From Microbacteriaceae bacterium (lineage in GTDB: Bacteria > Actinomycetota > Actinomycetes > Actinomycetales > Microbacteriaceae), in the NCBI GenBank assembly GCA_022701925.1, contig JAKONM010000067.1:1-14000 (forward strand): DNA of 14,000 bases, written 5' to 3'. This document shows positions 1 to 7,321 of this stretch, one piece after another. Position 1 is the stretch's first letter, and each line of letters starts with the position of its first letter. A model generated the notes under the pieces. That model was not told the DNA's origin. It did no database searches and saw only the letters and a list, made by a program, of their open reading frames with translations. The translations under genes and the position numbers were made by a program.

Positions 1-1
1 C

Positions 2-349
2 CACGAGGGCATGTGGTCCTGGGTGCTGCACCGCGTCACCGGCGTCGCGATCTTCTTCTTCCTGCTGGTGCACGTGCTCGACACCGCGCTGATCCGGGTG
101 TCCCCCGAGGCGTACAACGGCGTGATCGCGCAGTACAAGAACCCGATCATGGGCCTCGGCGAGATGGCGCTGGTGGCGGGCATCGTGTTCCACGCCTTCA
201 ACGGCCTGCGGATCATCCTGGTGGACTTCTGGAGCGTCGGCACCCGGCACCAGCGGGCCATGTTCTGGATCGTCATCGGACTGACGGCGCTCGTCCTGGC
301 CGGCTTCGTCCCCCGTCAGCTCTTCGTGATCCTGTCCGAGGTGTCCTGA
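2..349 (+). CDS. sdhC: Succinate dehydrogenase cytochrome b subunit SdhC (5' partial)
   Basis: Membrane anchor subunit of complex II, which passes electrons from succinate to the quinone pool. The frame is open from the window edge and reads HEG before the ATG at 11. Family members have a short N-terminal segment before this point, so the true start lies upstream. Three membrane helices are visible. HRVTG near the first helix matches the conserved quinone-site motif. The segment HAFNGLRIILVD, with its His codon at 191-193, has the same His/Gly/Arg/Asp spacing as the haem-ligand helix of E. coli SdhC (His84). The stop TGA at 347-349 overlaps the sdhD ATG by one base, implying translational coupling. 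Identity is very secure; only the missing 5' end is uncertain. Confidence 0.95.
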   Translation, partial: HEGMWSWVLHRVTGVAIFFFLLVHVLDTALIRVSPEAYNGVIAQYKNPIMGLGEMALVAGIVFHAFNGLRIILVDFWSVGTRHQRAMFWIVIGLTALVLAGFVPRQLFVILSEVS

Positions 350-804
350 TGGCCTCCACGATCGCGGCGCCGCGCTCCAAGGCCGCCGGCACCCACCCCA
401 ACCGGAAGTTCAACGTCGAGAAGTGGGGCTGGATCTACATGCGCGCCTCCGGCGTCGTGCTGATCGTCCTGATCTTCGGCCACCTGTTCGTCAACCTGGT
501 CGCCGGTGAGGGCGTGAAGCAGATCGACTTCGCCTTCATCGCCGGCAAGTACGCCACGCCCTTCTGGCAGGTGTGGGACTGCCTGATGCTGTGGCTCGCC
601 CTGATCCACGGCACCAACGGCATGCGGACCATCACCAACGACTACGTGGTGAACCCCGCCGCGAACCGGCTGCTCAAGGGCGCCCTCGCGGTGTCCGCGG
701 CGCTGCTGATCGTGCTCGGCACCATGGTGATCTTCACCTTCGACCCCTGCCCGGCCAACGGCACGGCCGAGAACCTCCCGTCCTTCTGCTCTTCGGTGAA
801 CTGA
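349..804 (+). CDS. sdhD: Succinate dehydrogenase membrane anchor subunit SdhD
   Basis: Second membrane anchor of complex II, 151 residues. It forms the haem b and quinone pocket with SdhC. There are three hydrophobic helices, at about residues 31-52, 72-90 and 109-131, after a short basic N-terminus. His87 and Tyr99 have the same 12-residue spacing as the haem ligand His71 and quinone-site Tyr83 of E. coli SdhD, within HGTNGMRTITNDYV. The start ATG overlaps the sdhC stop codon (TGATG). The C-terminal tail after the last helix (from about residue 132) carries two Cys (residues 134 and 147) and would face the outside or periplasm-equivalent side; this topology is inferred. Co-transcribed with sdhC, sdhA and sdhB. 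Confidence 0.95.
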   Translation: MASTIAAPRSKAAGTHPNRKFNVEKWGWIYMRASGVVLIVLIFGHLFVNLVAGEGVKQIDFAFIAGKYATPFWQVWDCLMLWLALIHGTNGMRTITNDYVVNPAANRLLKGALAVSAALLIVLGTMVIFTFDPCPANGTAENLPSFCSSVN

Positions 805-893
805 GTGAACGCAGCGAATCCTCTTCAGCGACTCGCGGACCGCCTGGGCCCGCACGACCGCCACTCCGACCAGGCCGCGCGCCAGCGCGACCC

Positions 894-900
894 GGAGGAG
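894..900 (+). promoter_or_regulatory. Ribosome binding site deciding the sdhA start
   Basis: GGAGGAG, an almost ideal Shine-Dalgarno sequence, ends three bases before the ATG at 904. It favours that ATG over the in-frame GTG at 805, which directly follows the sdhD stop. Confidence 0.8.
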
Positions 901-903
901 ACG

Positions 904-2724
904 ATGTCCTGGACCGACGAGGGCCCGGACGAGCGCGTCGTCGACGGCGTGCACTACCACCGCCACGACGTCGTGATCATCGGCGCGGGCGGTGCGGGCA
1001 TGCGGGCGGCCATCGAGGCCGGCCCCAAGGCCAAGACCGCGGTCATCACGAAACTCTACCCCACCCGCAGCCACACCGGCGCGGCGCAGGGCGGCATGGC
1101 TGCGGCGCTCGCCAACGTGGAGGAGGACAGCTGGGAGTGGCACACCTTCGACACGGTGAAGGGCGGCGACTACCTGGTGGACCAGGACGCGGCCGAGATC
1201 CTGGCGAAGGAGGCCATCGACGCGGTCATCGACCTCGAGAACATGGGCCTGCCGTTCAACCGCACGCCCGAGGGCAAGATCGACCAGCGCCGCTTCGGCG
1301 GGCACACGGCCGAGCACGGCAAGGCGCCGGTGCGCCGCGCCTGCTACGCCGCGGACCGCACCGGCCACATGATCCTGCAGACGCTGTACCAGAACTGCGT
1401 CAAGCACGGCATCGACTTCTACAACGAGTACTACGCGCTCGACCTCGCCATGACGGAGGTGCTGGAGGACGGGAAGCTGGTCAAGCGCCCCTCCGGCGTC
1501 ATCGCCTACGAGCTGGCGACGGGCGAGATCCACGTCTTCCAGGCGAAGTCGATCGTCTTCGCCACCGGCGGCTTCGGCAAGATCTTCAAGACGACGTCCA
1601 ACGCGCACACCCTCACCGGTGACGGCGTCGGCATCGTCTGGCGCAAGGGCCTGCCGCTCGAGGACATGGAGTTCTTCCAGTTCCACCCGACCGGCCTCGC
1701 GAAGCTGGGCATCCTGCTGACCGAGGGCGCCCGCGGCGAGGGCGCGATCCTGCGCAACGCCAGCGGCGAGCGGTTCATGGAGCGGTACGCGCCGACCATC
1801 AAGGACCTGGCGCCCCGAGACATCGTGTCCCGCTGCATGGTGCAGGAGGTCGCGGAGGGCCGCGGCGCCGGCCCGCTGAAGGACTACGTGCTGCTGGACT
1901 GCACGCACCTGGGCGCCGAGGTGCTCGAGACCAAGCTGCCCGACATCACCGAGTTCGCCCGCACCTACCTGGGCGTCGACCCGGTCGTCGAGCCGGTGCC
2001 GGTCATGCCGACCGCGCACTACGCGATGGGCGGCATCCCGACGAACGTGAAGGCGGAGGTGCTCTCCGACAACGACACGGTGGTGCCCGGTCTCTACGCC
2101 GCCGGCGAGTGCGCCTGCGTCTCCGTGCACGGGTCGAACCGCCTGGGCACCAACTCGCTGCTCGACATCAACGTGTTCGGCAAGCGCGCCGGCAACAACG
2201 CGGTCGAGTACGCGCAGACCGCGAAGTTCATCCCGCTGCCCAAGGACCCCGCGAAGTTCGTGCGGGGCCTCGTCGAGCAGCTGCGGACCTCCACCGGCAG
2301 CGAGCGCATCGCCGACCTGCGGCGCGAGCTGCAGGAGAACATGGACGCCTCGGCGCAGGTGTTCCGCACGGACGAGTCGCTGGCCAAGGTCACCGAGATC
2401 ATCCACGGCCTGCGCGAGCGCTACCAGCACATCGCGATCCAGGACAAGGGCAAGCGGTTCAACACCGACCTGCTCGAGGCCATCGAGCTGGGCTTCCTGC
2501 TCGACCTGGCCGAGGTCGTCGTCTACTCCGCGCGGAACCGCAAGGAGAGCCGCGGCGGGCACATGCGGGACGACTTCCCGAAGCGCGACGACGAGAACTA
2601 CATGCAGCACACGATGGCGTACCTGACGGGTGATCCCCACAGCTCCACTGCGGAGGACCACATCGAGCTGGCCTGGAAGCCCGTCGTCGTGACGCGCTAC
2701 CAGCCGATGGAGCGGAAGTACTGA
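904..2724 (+). CDS. sdhA: Succinate dehydrogenase flavoprotein subunit SdhA
   Basis: Catalytic subunit oxidising succinate to fumarate in the TCA cycle, 606 residues, close to the usual actinobacterial length. The Rossmann FAD motif GAGGAG is at residues 27-32. His57, in RSHTGAAQGG, is the residue expected to carry covalent FAD. The active-site set matches E. coli SdhA by motif: His261 in FHPTG (E. coli His242), Arg305 in LAPRD (Arg286, the proton-transfer arginine), His372 in PTAHYAMGG (His354) and Arg413 in HGSNRLGTNS (Arg399). All are intact. I chose ATG 904 because a strong Shine-Dalgarno precedes it and the FAD domain begins soon after. A GTG at 805 would add 33 low-complexity polar residues and touches the sdhD stop. 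The 99-base gap from sdhD shows no promoter. Confidence 0.97.
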   Translation: MSWTDEGPDERVVDGVHYHRHDVVIIGAGGAGMRAAIEAGPKAKTAVITKLYPTRSHTGAAQGGMAAALANVEEDSWEWHTFDTVKGGDYLVDQDAAEILAKEAIDAVIDLENMGLPFNRTPEGKIDQRRFGGHTAEHGKAPVRRACYAADRTGHMILQTLYQNCVKHGIDFYNEYYALDLAMTEVLEDGKLVKRPSGVIAYELATGEIHVFQAKSIVFATGGFGKIFKTTSNAHTLTGDGVGIVWRKGLPLEDMEFFQFHPTGLAKLGILLTEGARGEGAILRNASGERFMERYAPTIKDLAPRDIVSRCMVQEVAEGRGAGPLKDYVLLDCTHLGAEVLETKLPDITEFARTYLGVDPVVEPVPVMPTAHYAMGGIPTNVKAEVLSDNDTVVPGLYAAGECACVSVHGSNRLGTNSLLDINVFGKRAGNNAVEYAQTAKFIPLPKDPAKFVRGLVEQLRTSTGSERIADLRRELQENMDASAQVFRTDESLAKVTEIIHGLRERYQHIAIQDKGKRFNTDLLEAIELGFLLDLAEVVVYSARNRKESRGGHMRDDFPKRDDENYMQHTMAYLTGDPHSSTAEDHIELAWKPVVVTRYQPMERKY

Positions 2725-2728
2725 CGCG

Positions 2729-3526
2729 ATGACCATGACCGTGCCCGGCGTGACCGACGCCGTGATGAACCCCGCGATCCGCCGGCGGCCCGCCGACGGC
2801 TTCTCCACCATCACCCTGATCGTGCGACGCTTCGATCCCGACGTGGACCAGGAGCCGCGCTGGCAGGACTTCGACGTCGACGTGCTGCCCACCGACCGCA
2901 TCCTCGACGCGCTGCACGCGATCAAGTGGGACCAGGACGGCTCGCTGACCTTCCGTCGGTCCTGCGCCCACGGCGTCTGCGGCTCCGACGCGATGCGGAT
3001 CAACGGCCGCAACCGGCTGGCCTGCAAGACGCTGGTGAAGGACCTGGACACCTCCAAGCCCATCTACGTGGAGGCCATCAAGGGCCTGCCGCTGGAGAAG
3101 GACCTGGTCGTCGACATGGAGCCCTTCTTCGAGTCGTTCCGCCAGGTGCAGCCCTTCCTGCAGGCGGGCACGACGCCGCAGGGCGGCCGCGAGCGCCTGC
3201 AGTCCTCCGCGGACCGCGAGCGCTTCGACGACACGACCAAGTGCATCCTCTGCGCCGCGTGCACCACCTCCTGCCCGGTGTTCTGGACGGACGGGCAGTA
3301 CTTCGGGCCGGCCGCGATCGTGAACGCGCACCGCTTCATCTTCGACAGCCGCGACGACGCCGCCGACGTGCGCCTGGACGTGCTGAACGACCGCGAGGGC
3401 GTGTGGCGCTGCCGCACCACCTTCAACTGCACGGAGGCCTGCCCCCGCGGCATCGAGATCACGAAGGCGATCAGCGAGGTGAAGTCGGCGATGATCCGCC
3501 GGCCGAACGCCGTCAAGATCGCCTGA
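2729..3526 (+). CDS. sdhB: Succinate dehydrogenase iron-sulfur subunit SdhB
   Basis: Electron-transfer subunit linking SdhA flavin to the membrane quinone site, 265 residues. The N-terminal ferredoxin domain has [2Fe-2S] ligands Cys79, Cys84 and Cys99, with Asp87 in CGSD where E. coli SdhB also uses Asp (Asp63). The C-terminal domain has Cys172, Cys175, Cys178 (CILCAAC) plus Cys238 for the [4Fe-4S] cluster, and Cys182, Cys228 and Cys234 for the [3Fe-4S] cluster. The start follows the sdhA stop after four bases. The Shine-Dalgarno is weak: GGAAG at 2714-2718 lies 10 bases upstream inside sdhA, so coupled re-initiation is likely. In-frame ATGs at 2735 and 2762 are alternatives. Last gene of the operon. 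Confidence 0.97.
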   Translation: MTMTVPGVTDAVMNPAIRRRPADGFSTITLIVRRFDPDVDQEPRWQDFDVDVLPTDRILDALHAIKWDQDGSLTFRRSCAHGVCGSDAMRINGRNRLACKTLVKDLDTSKPIYVEAIKGLPLEKDLVVDMEPFFESFRQVQPFLQAGTTPQGGRERLQSSADRERFDDTTKCILCAACTTSCPVFWTDGQYFGPAAIVNAHRFIFDSRDDAADVRLDVLNDREGVWRCRTTFNCTEACPRGIEITKAISEVKSAMIRRPNAVKIA

Positions 3527-3549
3527 CGCACCGGGGTCCCGCGACCTGC

Positions 3550-3593
3550 GAAGGGGACGTCCGACCGGATCGCACCGGGCGGACGTCCCCTTC
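3550..3593 (+). terminator. Composite hairpin terminator after sdhB
   Basis: A perfect 14-bp inverted repeat (3550-3563 with 3580-3593) begins 24 bases after the sdhB stop. Inside it, after one A·G mismatch, CCGG at 3565-3568 pairs with CCGG at 3575-3578, leaving a six-base loop. The hairpin is very GC-rich and has no T-run, as is common for actinobacterial terminators. The rest of the gap to the next gene (3594-3722) shows no gene and no clear -10 box. Confidence 0.75.
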
Positions 3594-3722
3594 GTCGTCC
3601 GTCCCGCACCCGGACGACGGATCGACGACACACCCGAACGGGGCACGCCTTCGAGCGGCGCCCTCGCCGAGCCTCCCGTGCATGCCCGGGACACCCCCTC
3701 TCCACCTCGCCCCGAGCGCCGG

Positions 3723-3803
3723 ATGAGGCGGGCGACCGCTGTCGCACTGGCCGCGCTGCTGGCCGCCGGGCTGGTGCCCGCCGGCGCAGGCGCCGCTTCG
3801 GCG
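3723..3803 (+). other. Signal peptide coding region
   Basis: Codons 1-27 encode Met-Arg-Arg, a long Ala/Leu/Val stretch and an Ala-Ser-Ala cleavage site, as expected for Sec export. Cleavage position is inferred by eye. Confidence 0.8.
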
Positions 3804-5462
3804 AAGACTCCGGACCCGCTGACGCTCGAGGTGACGGCCGGCGCGGTGCTGACCCTGCCCGCCGGCGACGGTCTGCAGGACGGGACGAAGGTCAGGATCT
3901 CCTCCGTCAGCGGCGGCGACGTGGACCTGCTGGCCGTCAAGGGGAAGAAGAAGGTCGAGCTGTCCGAGGCGACGCCTCTGCGGCGGACCGCCACCGGGTG
4001 GCAGCGCACGCTGACGGTGCCGGTGCGCGCCTTGAACGCGGGCTCCTGGGACCTGGTGGCCCGCCGGAGCGACGACCGCGCGGCCCGCGCCCGGGCGGCC
4101 GCCGCCCTGCGGGTGGGGTCGGGCGTCCCGACCCGGGTCGTCGTGACCCCCTCCGCCTCGAAGCTCTACCCGTGGAAGGACCGGGTGCTCGACGCGCTGA
4201 CGGTCACGGCGACGGCGACCGACGAGACGGGCACGGTGCTGCCGGTGCGGGGCTCGGTGCGCCTCGACGCCGGTCCCCTGCACCGCGTCCGCGCGCTCGC
4301 CGGGACGGGCGCTCGGCTGCCGGTGACCGGCCTGCCGATCGGTCCCGCCCGCGTGACGACCGTGTTCCGCGGTCCGGGTGGGGATGCGACCCGCACGACC
4401 GCGATCACCCTGGCGCCGACCGGCGTCGGCGCCCTGCGCCTCTCGGCCTCCGCCGACACCGTGCAGCCCGTCGCGGACGGGCTGCTCGACTCGGTCGTGC
4501 TGACGACGTCCGGCGAGGCGGTCGCCGCCTCCCCCGCCACCGTGTCCGGGACGCTGACGATCTCCAACCGCTTCGGCGTCCTGAAGTCGTGGAAGGTCGC
4601 CGACGGCACCCCGCGCACCTTCACCTGGGACGGCCGGATCACCGGCCGCATCGTGCCCGGGGCCTACACGGCGACGCTGACCCTGCACGGGCCGGAGGGC
4701 GTCGACCGCGTCCGCACGCAGCGGCTCACCGTGTCGAAGGACCACCTGCCGTACCGCGTGCGCGACCTGTTCGGCGTCGCGGACGGCAACCAGCAGGGCC
4801 TCGCCGTGCACGACGGGCTCTTCTACGTCGCCACCGACGTGGACTCCACCTCCTCCCGCGTCGACGTGTACGACGGCCGGGGCGCGCTCGTGCGCACCCT
4901 GGGCGTGCTGCCGATCGGCCACGGCGCCGAGCTGGCCTTCTCCACGACCACCGGCCTGCTCTACGCCGCGAACGGCGGGGCCCTGAACCCGACCTCGATC
5001 TGGGCGATCGACCCCGCGTCGACGGACCCGGCGACGGCCGTGAAGCAGACCTTCGACCTCTCCGCGCTCGGGCCCAACGGCATGGTCGGCGTGGACGACG
5101 CCGGCGGCCGGCTGCTGGTCTTCACCGGCGTGAAGGGCGCCTTCACCCTCTCCTCGGTCGGGTTCGACGGCACGGTGCAGCGGACGGTGCCGATCTCGAT
5201 CAGCGGCACCCCGCAGGGCCTCGACGTGGTCGGGACCGAGCTGTGGGTCTACACCAGCCTCCGCGGACGGAACCGGCTCGCCCGCTACTCCGTCACCGAC
5301 GACGCGGTGATCGCCGCCGGCACGGGCACCGCGGCCTTCGACCTGATGAACCCCGGCGAGGGCGAGGGCTTCGCCTACGCCGGCGGGGTCGACGGGTCGA
5401 TCTACGTCGGGGCGCACGGGCCGAACCGGGTCGGCGTGCTGGTGCCGGTGGCGGACGAGTAG
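3723..5462 (+). CDS. Secreted Ig-like repeat / beta-propeller-like protein of unknown function
   Basis: 579 residues, not recognised as a named family. The N-terminus is a typical signal peptide: MRR, a hydrophobic stretch, then probable cleavage after ASA at residues 25-27. No lipobox, LPXTG or further membrane helix is seen, so the protein is probably released or loosely cell-wall associated. Residues ~40-340 hold three tandem ~100-residue units, each opening with a D-x-x-x-D loop (DGLQD at 49-53, DRVLD at 153-157, DGLLD at 252-256). This resembles FlgD-like/gliding-type Ig folds; the third unit also ends in the typical W-D-G...PGAYTATL (302-318). Residues ~345-575 have repeated short strands such as GLFYVATD, GLLYAANG, ELWVYTS and GSIYVGA, suggesting a beta-propeller. 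No catalytic motif is visible. ATG 3723 is preferred over in-frame GTG 3678 because the signal peptide begins there, although no clear Shine-Dalgarno precedes it. Appears monocistronic. Confidence 0.85.
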   Translation: MRRATAVALAALLAAGLVPAGAGAASAKTPDPLTLEVTAGAVLTLPAGDGLQDGTKVRISSVSGGDVDLLAVKGKKKVELSEATPLRRTATGWQRTLTVPVRALNAGSWDLVARRSDDRAARARAAAALRVGSGVPTRVVVTPSASKLYPWKDRVLDALTVTATATDETGTVLPVRGSVRLDAGPLHRVRALAGTGARLPVTGLPIGPARVTTVFRGPGGDATRTTAITLAPTGVGALRLSASADTVQPVADGLLDSVVLTTSGEAVAASPATVSGTLTISNRFGVLKSWKVADGTPRTFTWDGRITGRIVPGAYTATLTLHGPEGVDRVRTQRLTVSKDHLPYRVRDLFGVADGNQQGLAVHDGLFYVATDVDSTSSRVDVYDGRGALVRTLGVLPIGHGAELAFSTTTGLLYAANGGALNPTSIWAIDPASTDPATAVKQTFDLSALGPNGMVGVDDAGGRLLVFTGVKGAFTLSSVGFDGTVQRTVPISISGTPQGLDVVGTELWVYTSLRGRNRLARYSVTDDAVIAAGTGTAAFDLMNPGEGEGFAYAGGVDGSIYVGAHGPNRVGVLVPVADE

Positions 5463-5472
5463 TCCGCCCGTG

Positions 5473-5506
5473 GATCCGGGGTCCTGGTCGACCAGGACCC
5501 CGGATC
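5473..5506. terminator. Perfect 34-bp palindrome, bidirectional terminator
   Basis: Positions 5473-5489 are the exact reverse complement of 5490-5506, with no spacer, so in practice a ~15-bp stem with a tight loop. It starts 10 bases after the stop of the secreted-protein gene and ends 18 bases before the stop end of convergent ptsI. It is therefore placed to end transcription from both sides. No T-run on either strand. Confidence 0.8.
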
Positions 5507-5524
5507 ACCGTCGCTCCCGACGGA

Positions 5525-7186
5525 TCAGGCGGCGGCGGTCTCCGCCAGCGCGGCCGCGGCAGCACGGGCGCCCGCCGCGCTGGAGGCCCCGAGCGCGGCC
5601 TTCGCACGGGCCTCGGCCTGCTCCTTCGTGACCGTCAGCAGCTCCGCCCGCACGTCCGCGAGCGCGGCCGGCGTCATCGACAGGCTCGTGGCCCCCAGGC
5701 CGACCAGCACCACGGCCAGCCCCGGATCGGCCGCGGCCTCGCCGCAGATGCCCACGCTCTTGCCCGCGGCCCGGCCCGCGCGCCCGACCTCGGCGACGAG
5801 GCGCAGCACGGCGGGGTGCCACGGGTCCTGGAAGCCCGCCACGGTGCCGAGCAGGCGGTCGGCGGCGAGCGTGTACTGGGTCAGGTCGTTCGTGCCGATG
5901 GACACGAAGTCCGCGGACTCGAGGATCTGCTCGGCCAGCAGCGCCGCCGAGGGCACCTCGACCATCACGCCGGGCACCTTGATGCCGAGCTCGCGGGCGA
6001 GCGCGACGAAGTACTCCGACTCCTCGGGCTCCGACACCATCGGCGCCATCACCCACAGGTCCGCCTCGGTCTCGGCGCCCGCCTCGGCCAGCGCCGTCAG
6101 CTGCTCCCGCAGGATGTCCTCGTGCTCGCGGAGCACGCGGAGTCCCCGCAGCCCGAGCGCCGGGTTCTCCTCCTCGCTGTCGTTGAGGAAGGCCAGCGGC
6201 TTGTCGGCGCCTGCGTCCAGCGCGCGGACGACGACCTTCTTGCCCGGGAACGCCTTCAGCGCGGCGACGTACTGCTCCTTCTGCTGCTGCACCGTCGGGG
6301 CCGACTTCGAGTCGAGGAAGAGGAACTCGGTGCGGAAGAGGCCCACGCCCTCCGCCCCCAGCTCGGCGGCCTTCGCCGCGTCCTTGGCGCCGCCGATGTT
6401 CGCGAGCAGCTGGACCTTGGTGCCGTCGCCGAGCGCCCCCGGCGTGATGGGCGCGTTCGCCGCCGCCCTGCGCTCCTCGATGAGCGCCTTCGCCTCCGCG
6501 ACCTCCTGGTCGGTCGGGTCGACGTCGATCGCGCCGGTGCCGGCGTTCACGATCACCTGCTGCCCGTCCCTCAACGAGTCGGCGTCGCCCACCCCGACGA
6601 TCGCGGGGATCGACCGGGCACGGGCGAGGATCGCGGTGTGCGAGGTCGGCCCGCCGTCGCGCGTCAGCAGCGCGAGCACCTTGTCCAGGTCGAGCAGCGC
6701 GGTGTCGGCGGGCGCGAGGTCGCGCGCGACGAGCACGAAGGGGGTGTCCGACTCCGGCACCCCGGGCGCCGGCACCCCGGTGAGCCGGGCGATGACGCGC
6801 TGCGCCACGTCGCCCAGGTCGGTCGCCCGCTCGGCCATGTAGCCGCCCAGGCCGACGAGCATGACCTGGAACTCGAAGAAGGCCTCGTGCACGGCCCGCT
6901 GGCCGGTGCGGCCGTTCTCGATCCGGGCGATCACGTCGTCGACGAGGGTCGGGTCCTCCGCCATGAGCGCCTGCGCGTCCAGGACGTTCTTCGCGTCCCC
7001 GCCGGCGCGGGCGCCGCGCTCGGTCAGCTCCGCCGCGACCTGCTGCAGGGCGCTGCGGGTGCGCGCGACCTCGGCGTCCTGGTCCGCGACCGTCTCGTGC
7101 TCGGGGGGCTCGGGCAGGGGGTCGGGCATCCGACGGACCGGTCCGGTCGCCACCGCCCTGCCGACACCGATACCTGACAGTCGCAT
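5525..7186 (-). CDS. ptsI: Phosphoenolpyruvate-protein phosphotransferase (PTS enzyme I)
   Basis: Cytoplasmic first enzyme of the sugar phosphotransferase system; it takes phosphate from PEP and passes it to HPr. 553 residues, a normal length. The HPr-binding N-terminal part is followed by the phosphohistidine motif GGPTSHTAI with His183 (E. coli His189). The C-terminal PEP-binding TIM barrel holds Arg285 (GLFRTEFLF), Arg321 (VVRALDAGADK), the signature GTNDLTQYTLAADR at 431-444 and Cys481 in GICGE, the expected acid/base. The last ~20 residues are an Ala-rich tail beyond the family core. The ATG at 7186 is supported by a GAGGAGG Shine-Dalgarno five bases upstream. The frame stays open on this strand to 8932, but upstream of 7186 it is a GC artefact. 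No ptsH or EII gene lies in the window, so the partner HPr must be encoded elsewhere. Confidence 0.97.
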   Translation of the reverse strand: MRLSGIGVGRAVATGPVRRMPDPLPEPPEHETVADQDAEVARTRSALQQVAAELTERGARAGGDAKNVLDAQALMAEDPTLVDDVIARIENGRTGQRAVHEAFFEFQVMLVGLGGYMAERATDLGDVAQRVIARLTGVPAPGVPESDTPFVLVARDLAPADTALLDLDKVLALLTRDGGPTSHTAILARARSIPAIVGVGDADSLRDGQQVIVNAGTGAIDVDPTDQEVAEAKALIEERRAAANAPITPGALGDGTKVQLLANIGGAKDAAKAAELGAEGVGLFRTEFLFLDSKSAPTVQQQKEQYVAALKAFPGKKVVVRALDAGADKPLAFLNDSEEENPALGLRGLRVLREHEDILREQLTALAEAGAETEADLWVMAPMVSEPEESEYFVALARELGIKVPGVMVEVPSAALLAEQILESADFVSIGTNDLTQYTLAADRLLGTVAGFQDPWHPAVLRLVAEVGRAGRAAGKSVGICGEAAADPGLAVVLVGLGATSLSMTPAALADVRAELLTVTKEQAEARAKAALGASSAAGARAAAAALAETAAA

Positions 7187-7191
7187 GCCCG

Positions 7192-7198
7192 CCTCCTC
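7192..7198 (-). promoter_or_regulatory. ptsI ribosome binding site
   Basis: Reads GAGGAGG on the minus strand, five bases before the ptsI ATG. It fixes that start despite the long upstream open frame. Confidence 0.8.
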
Positions 7199-7222
7199 GC
7201 AGTGGCTCTCGAAACAGCGGTC

Positions 7223-7228
7223 AGTGTA
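7223..7228 (-). promoter_or_regulatory. Candidate -10 box of ptsI
   Basis: Reads TACACT on the minus strand, a good TANNNT match, 36 bases upstream of the ptsI start. It would give a leader of roughly 30 bases containing the Shine-Dalgarno. No convincing -35 box is seen. It lies in the 135-bp divergent gap between ptsI and the YihY-family gene. Confidence 0.5.
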
Positions 7229-7309
7229 GGGGCGGGACGTCTGCGGAAGCCCGGGCCCGCACCCCGCCCGACGCGCCGGACTCCCTGTCGCCGCCCAGTG
7301 CCCGCTCGA

Positions 7310-7315
7310 TAGGTT
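7310..7315 (+). promoter_or_regulatory. Candidate -10 box for leaderless YihY-family gene
   Basis: TAGGTT fits TANNNT and ends six bases before the ATG at 7322, so transcription would start at or next to the start codon. No Shine-Dalgarno precedes this ATG. The -35 region is weak (CTGTCG at 7285-7290, 19-bp spacer). Confidence 0.45.
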
Positions 7316-7321
7316 CCCGGC

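Noticed and set aside
316..3063. 915-codon open frame on the minus strand across sdhCDAB
   Set aside because: It is antisense to four well-supported genes. The product is a Val/Arg/His/Gly-rich low-complexity string without motifs, the usual mirror-frame artefact of GC-rich codon use.
3678..3722. In-frame GTG start at 3678 for the secreted protein
   Set aside because: It would put 15 Pro/Arg-rich residues ahead of the signal peptide, disrupting the export signal.
3513..5417. 634-codon minus-strand open frame opposite the secreted protein
   Set aside because: Composition is Arg/Gly/Asp-rich with no domain. The plus-strand frame has a signal peptide and regular repeats, so it is the real gene.
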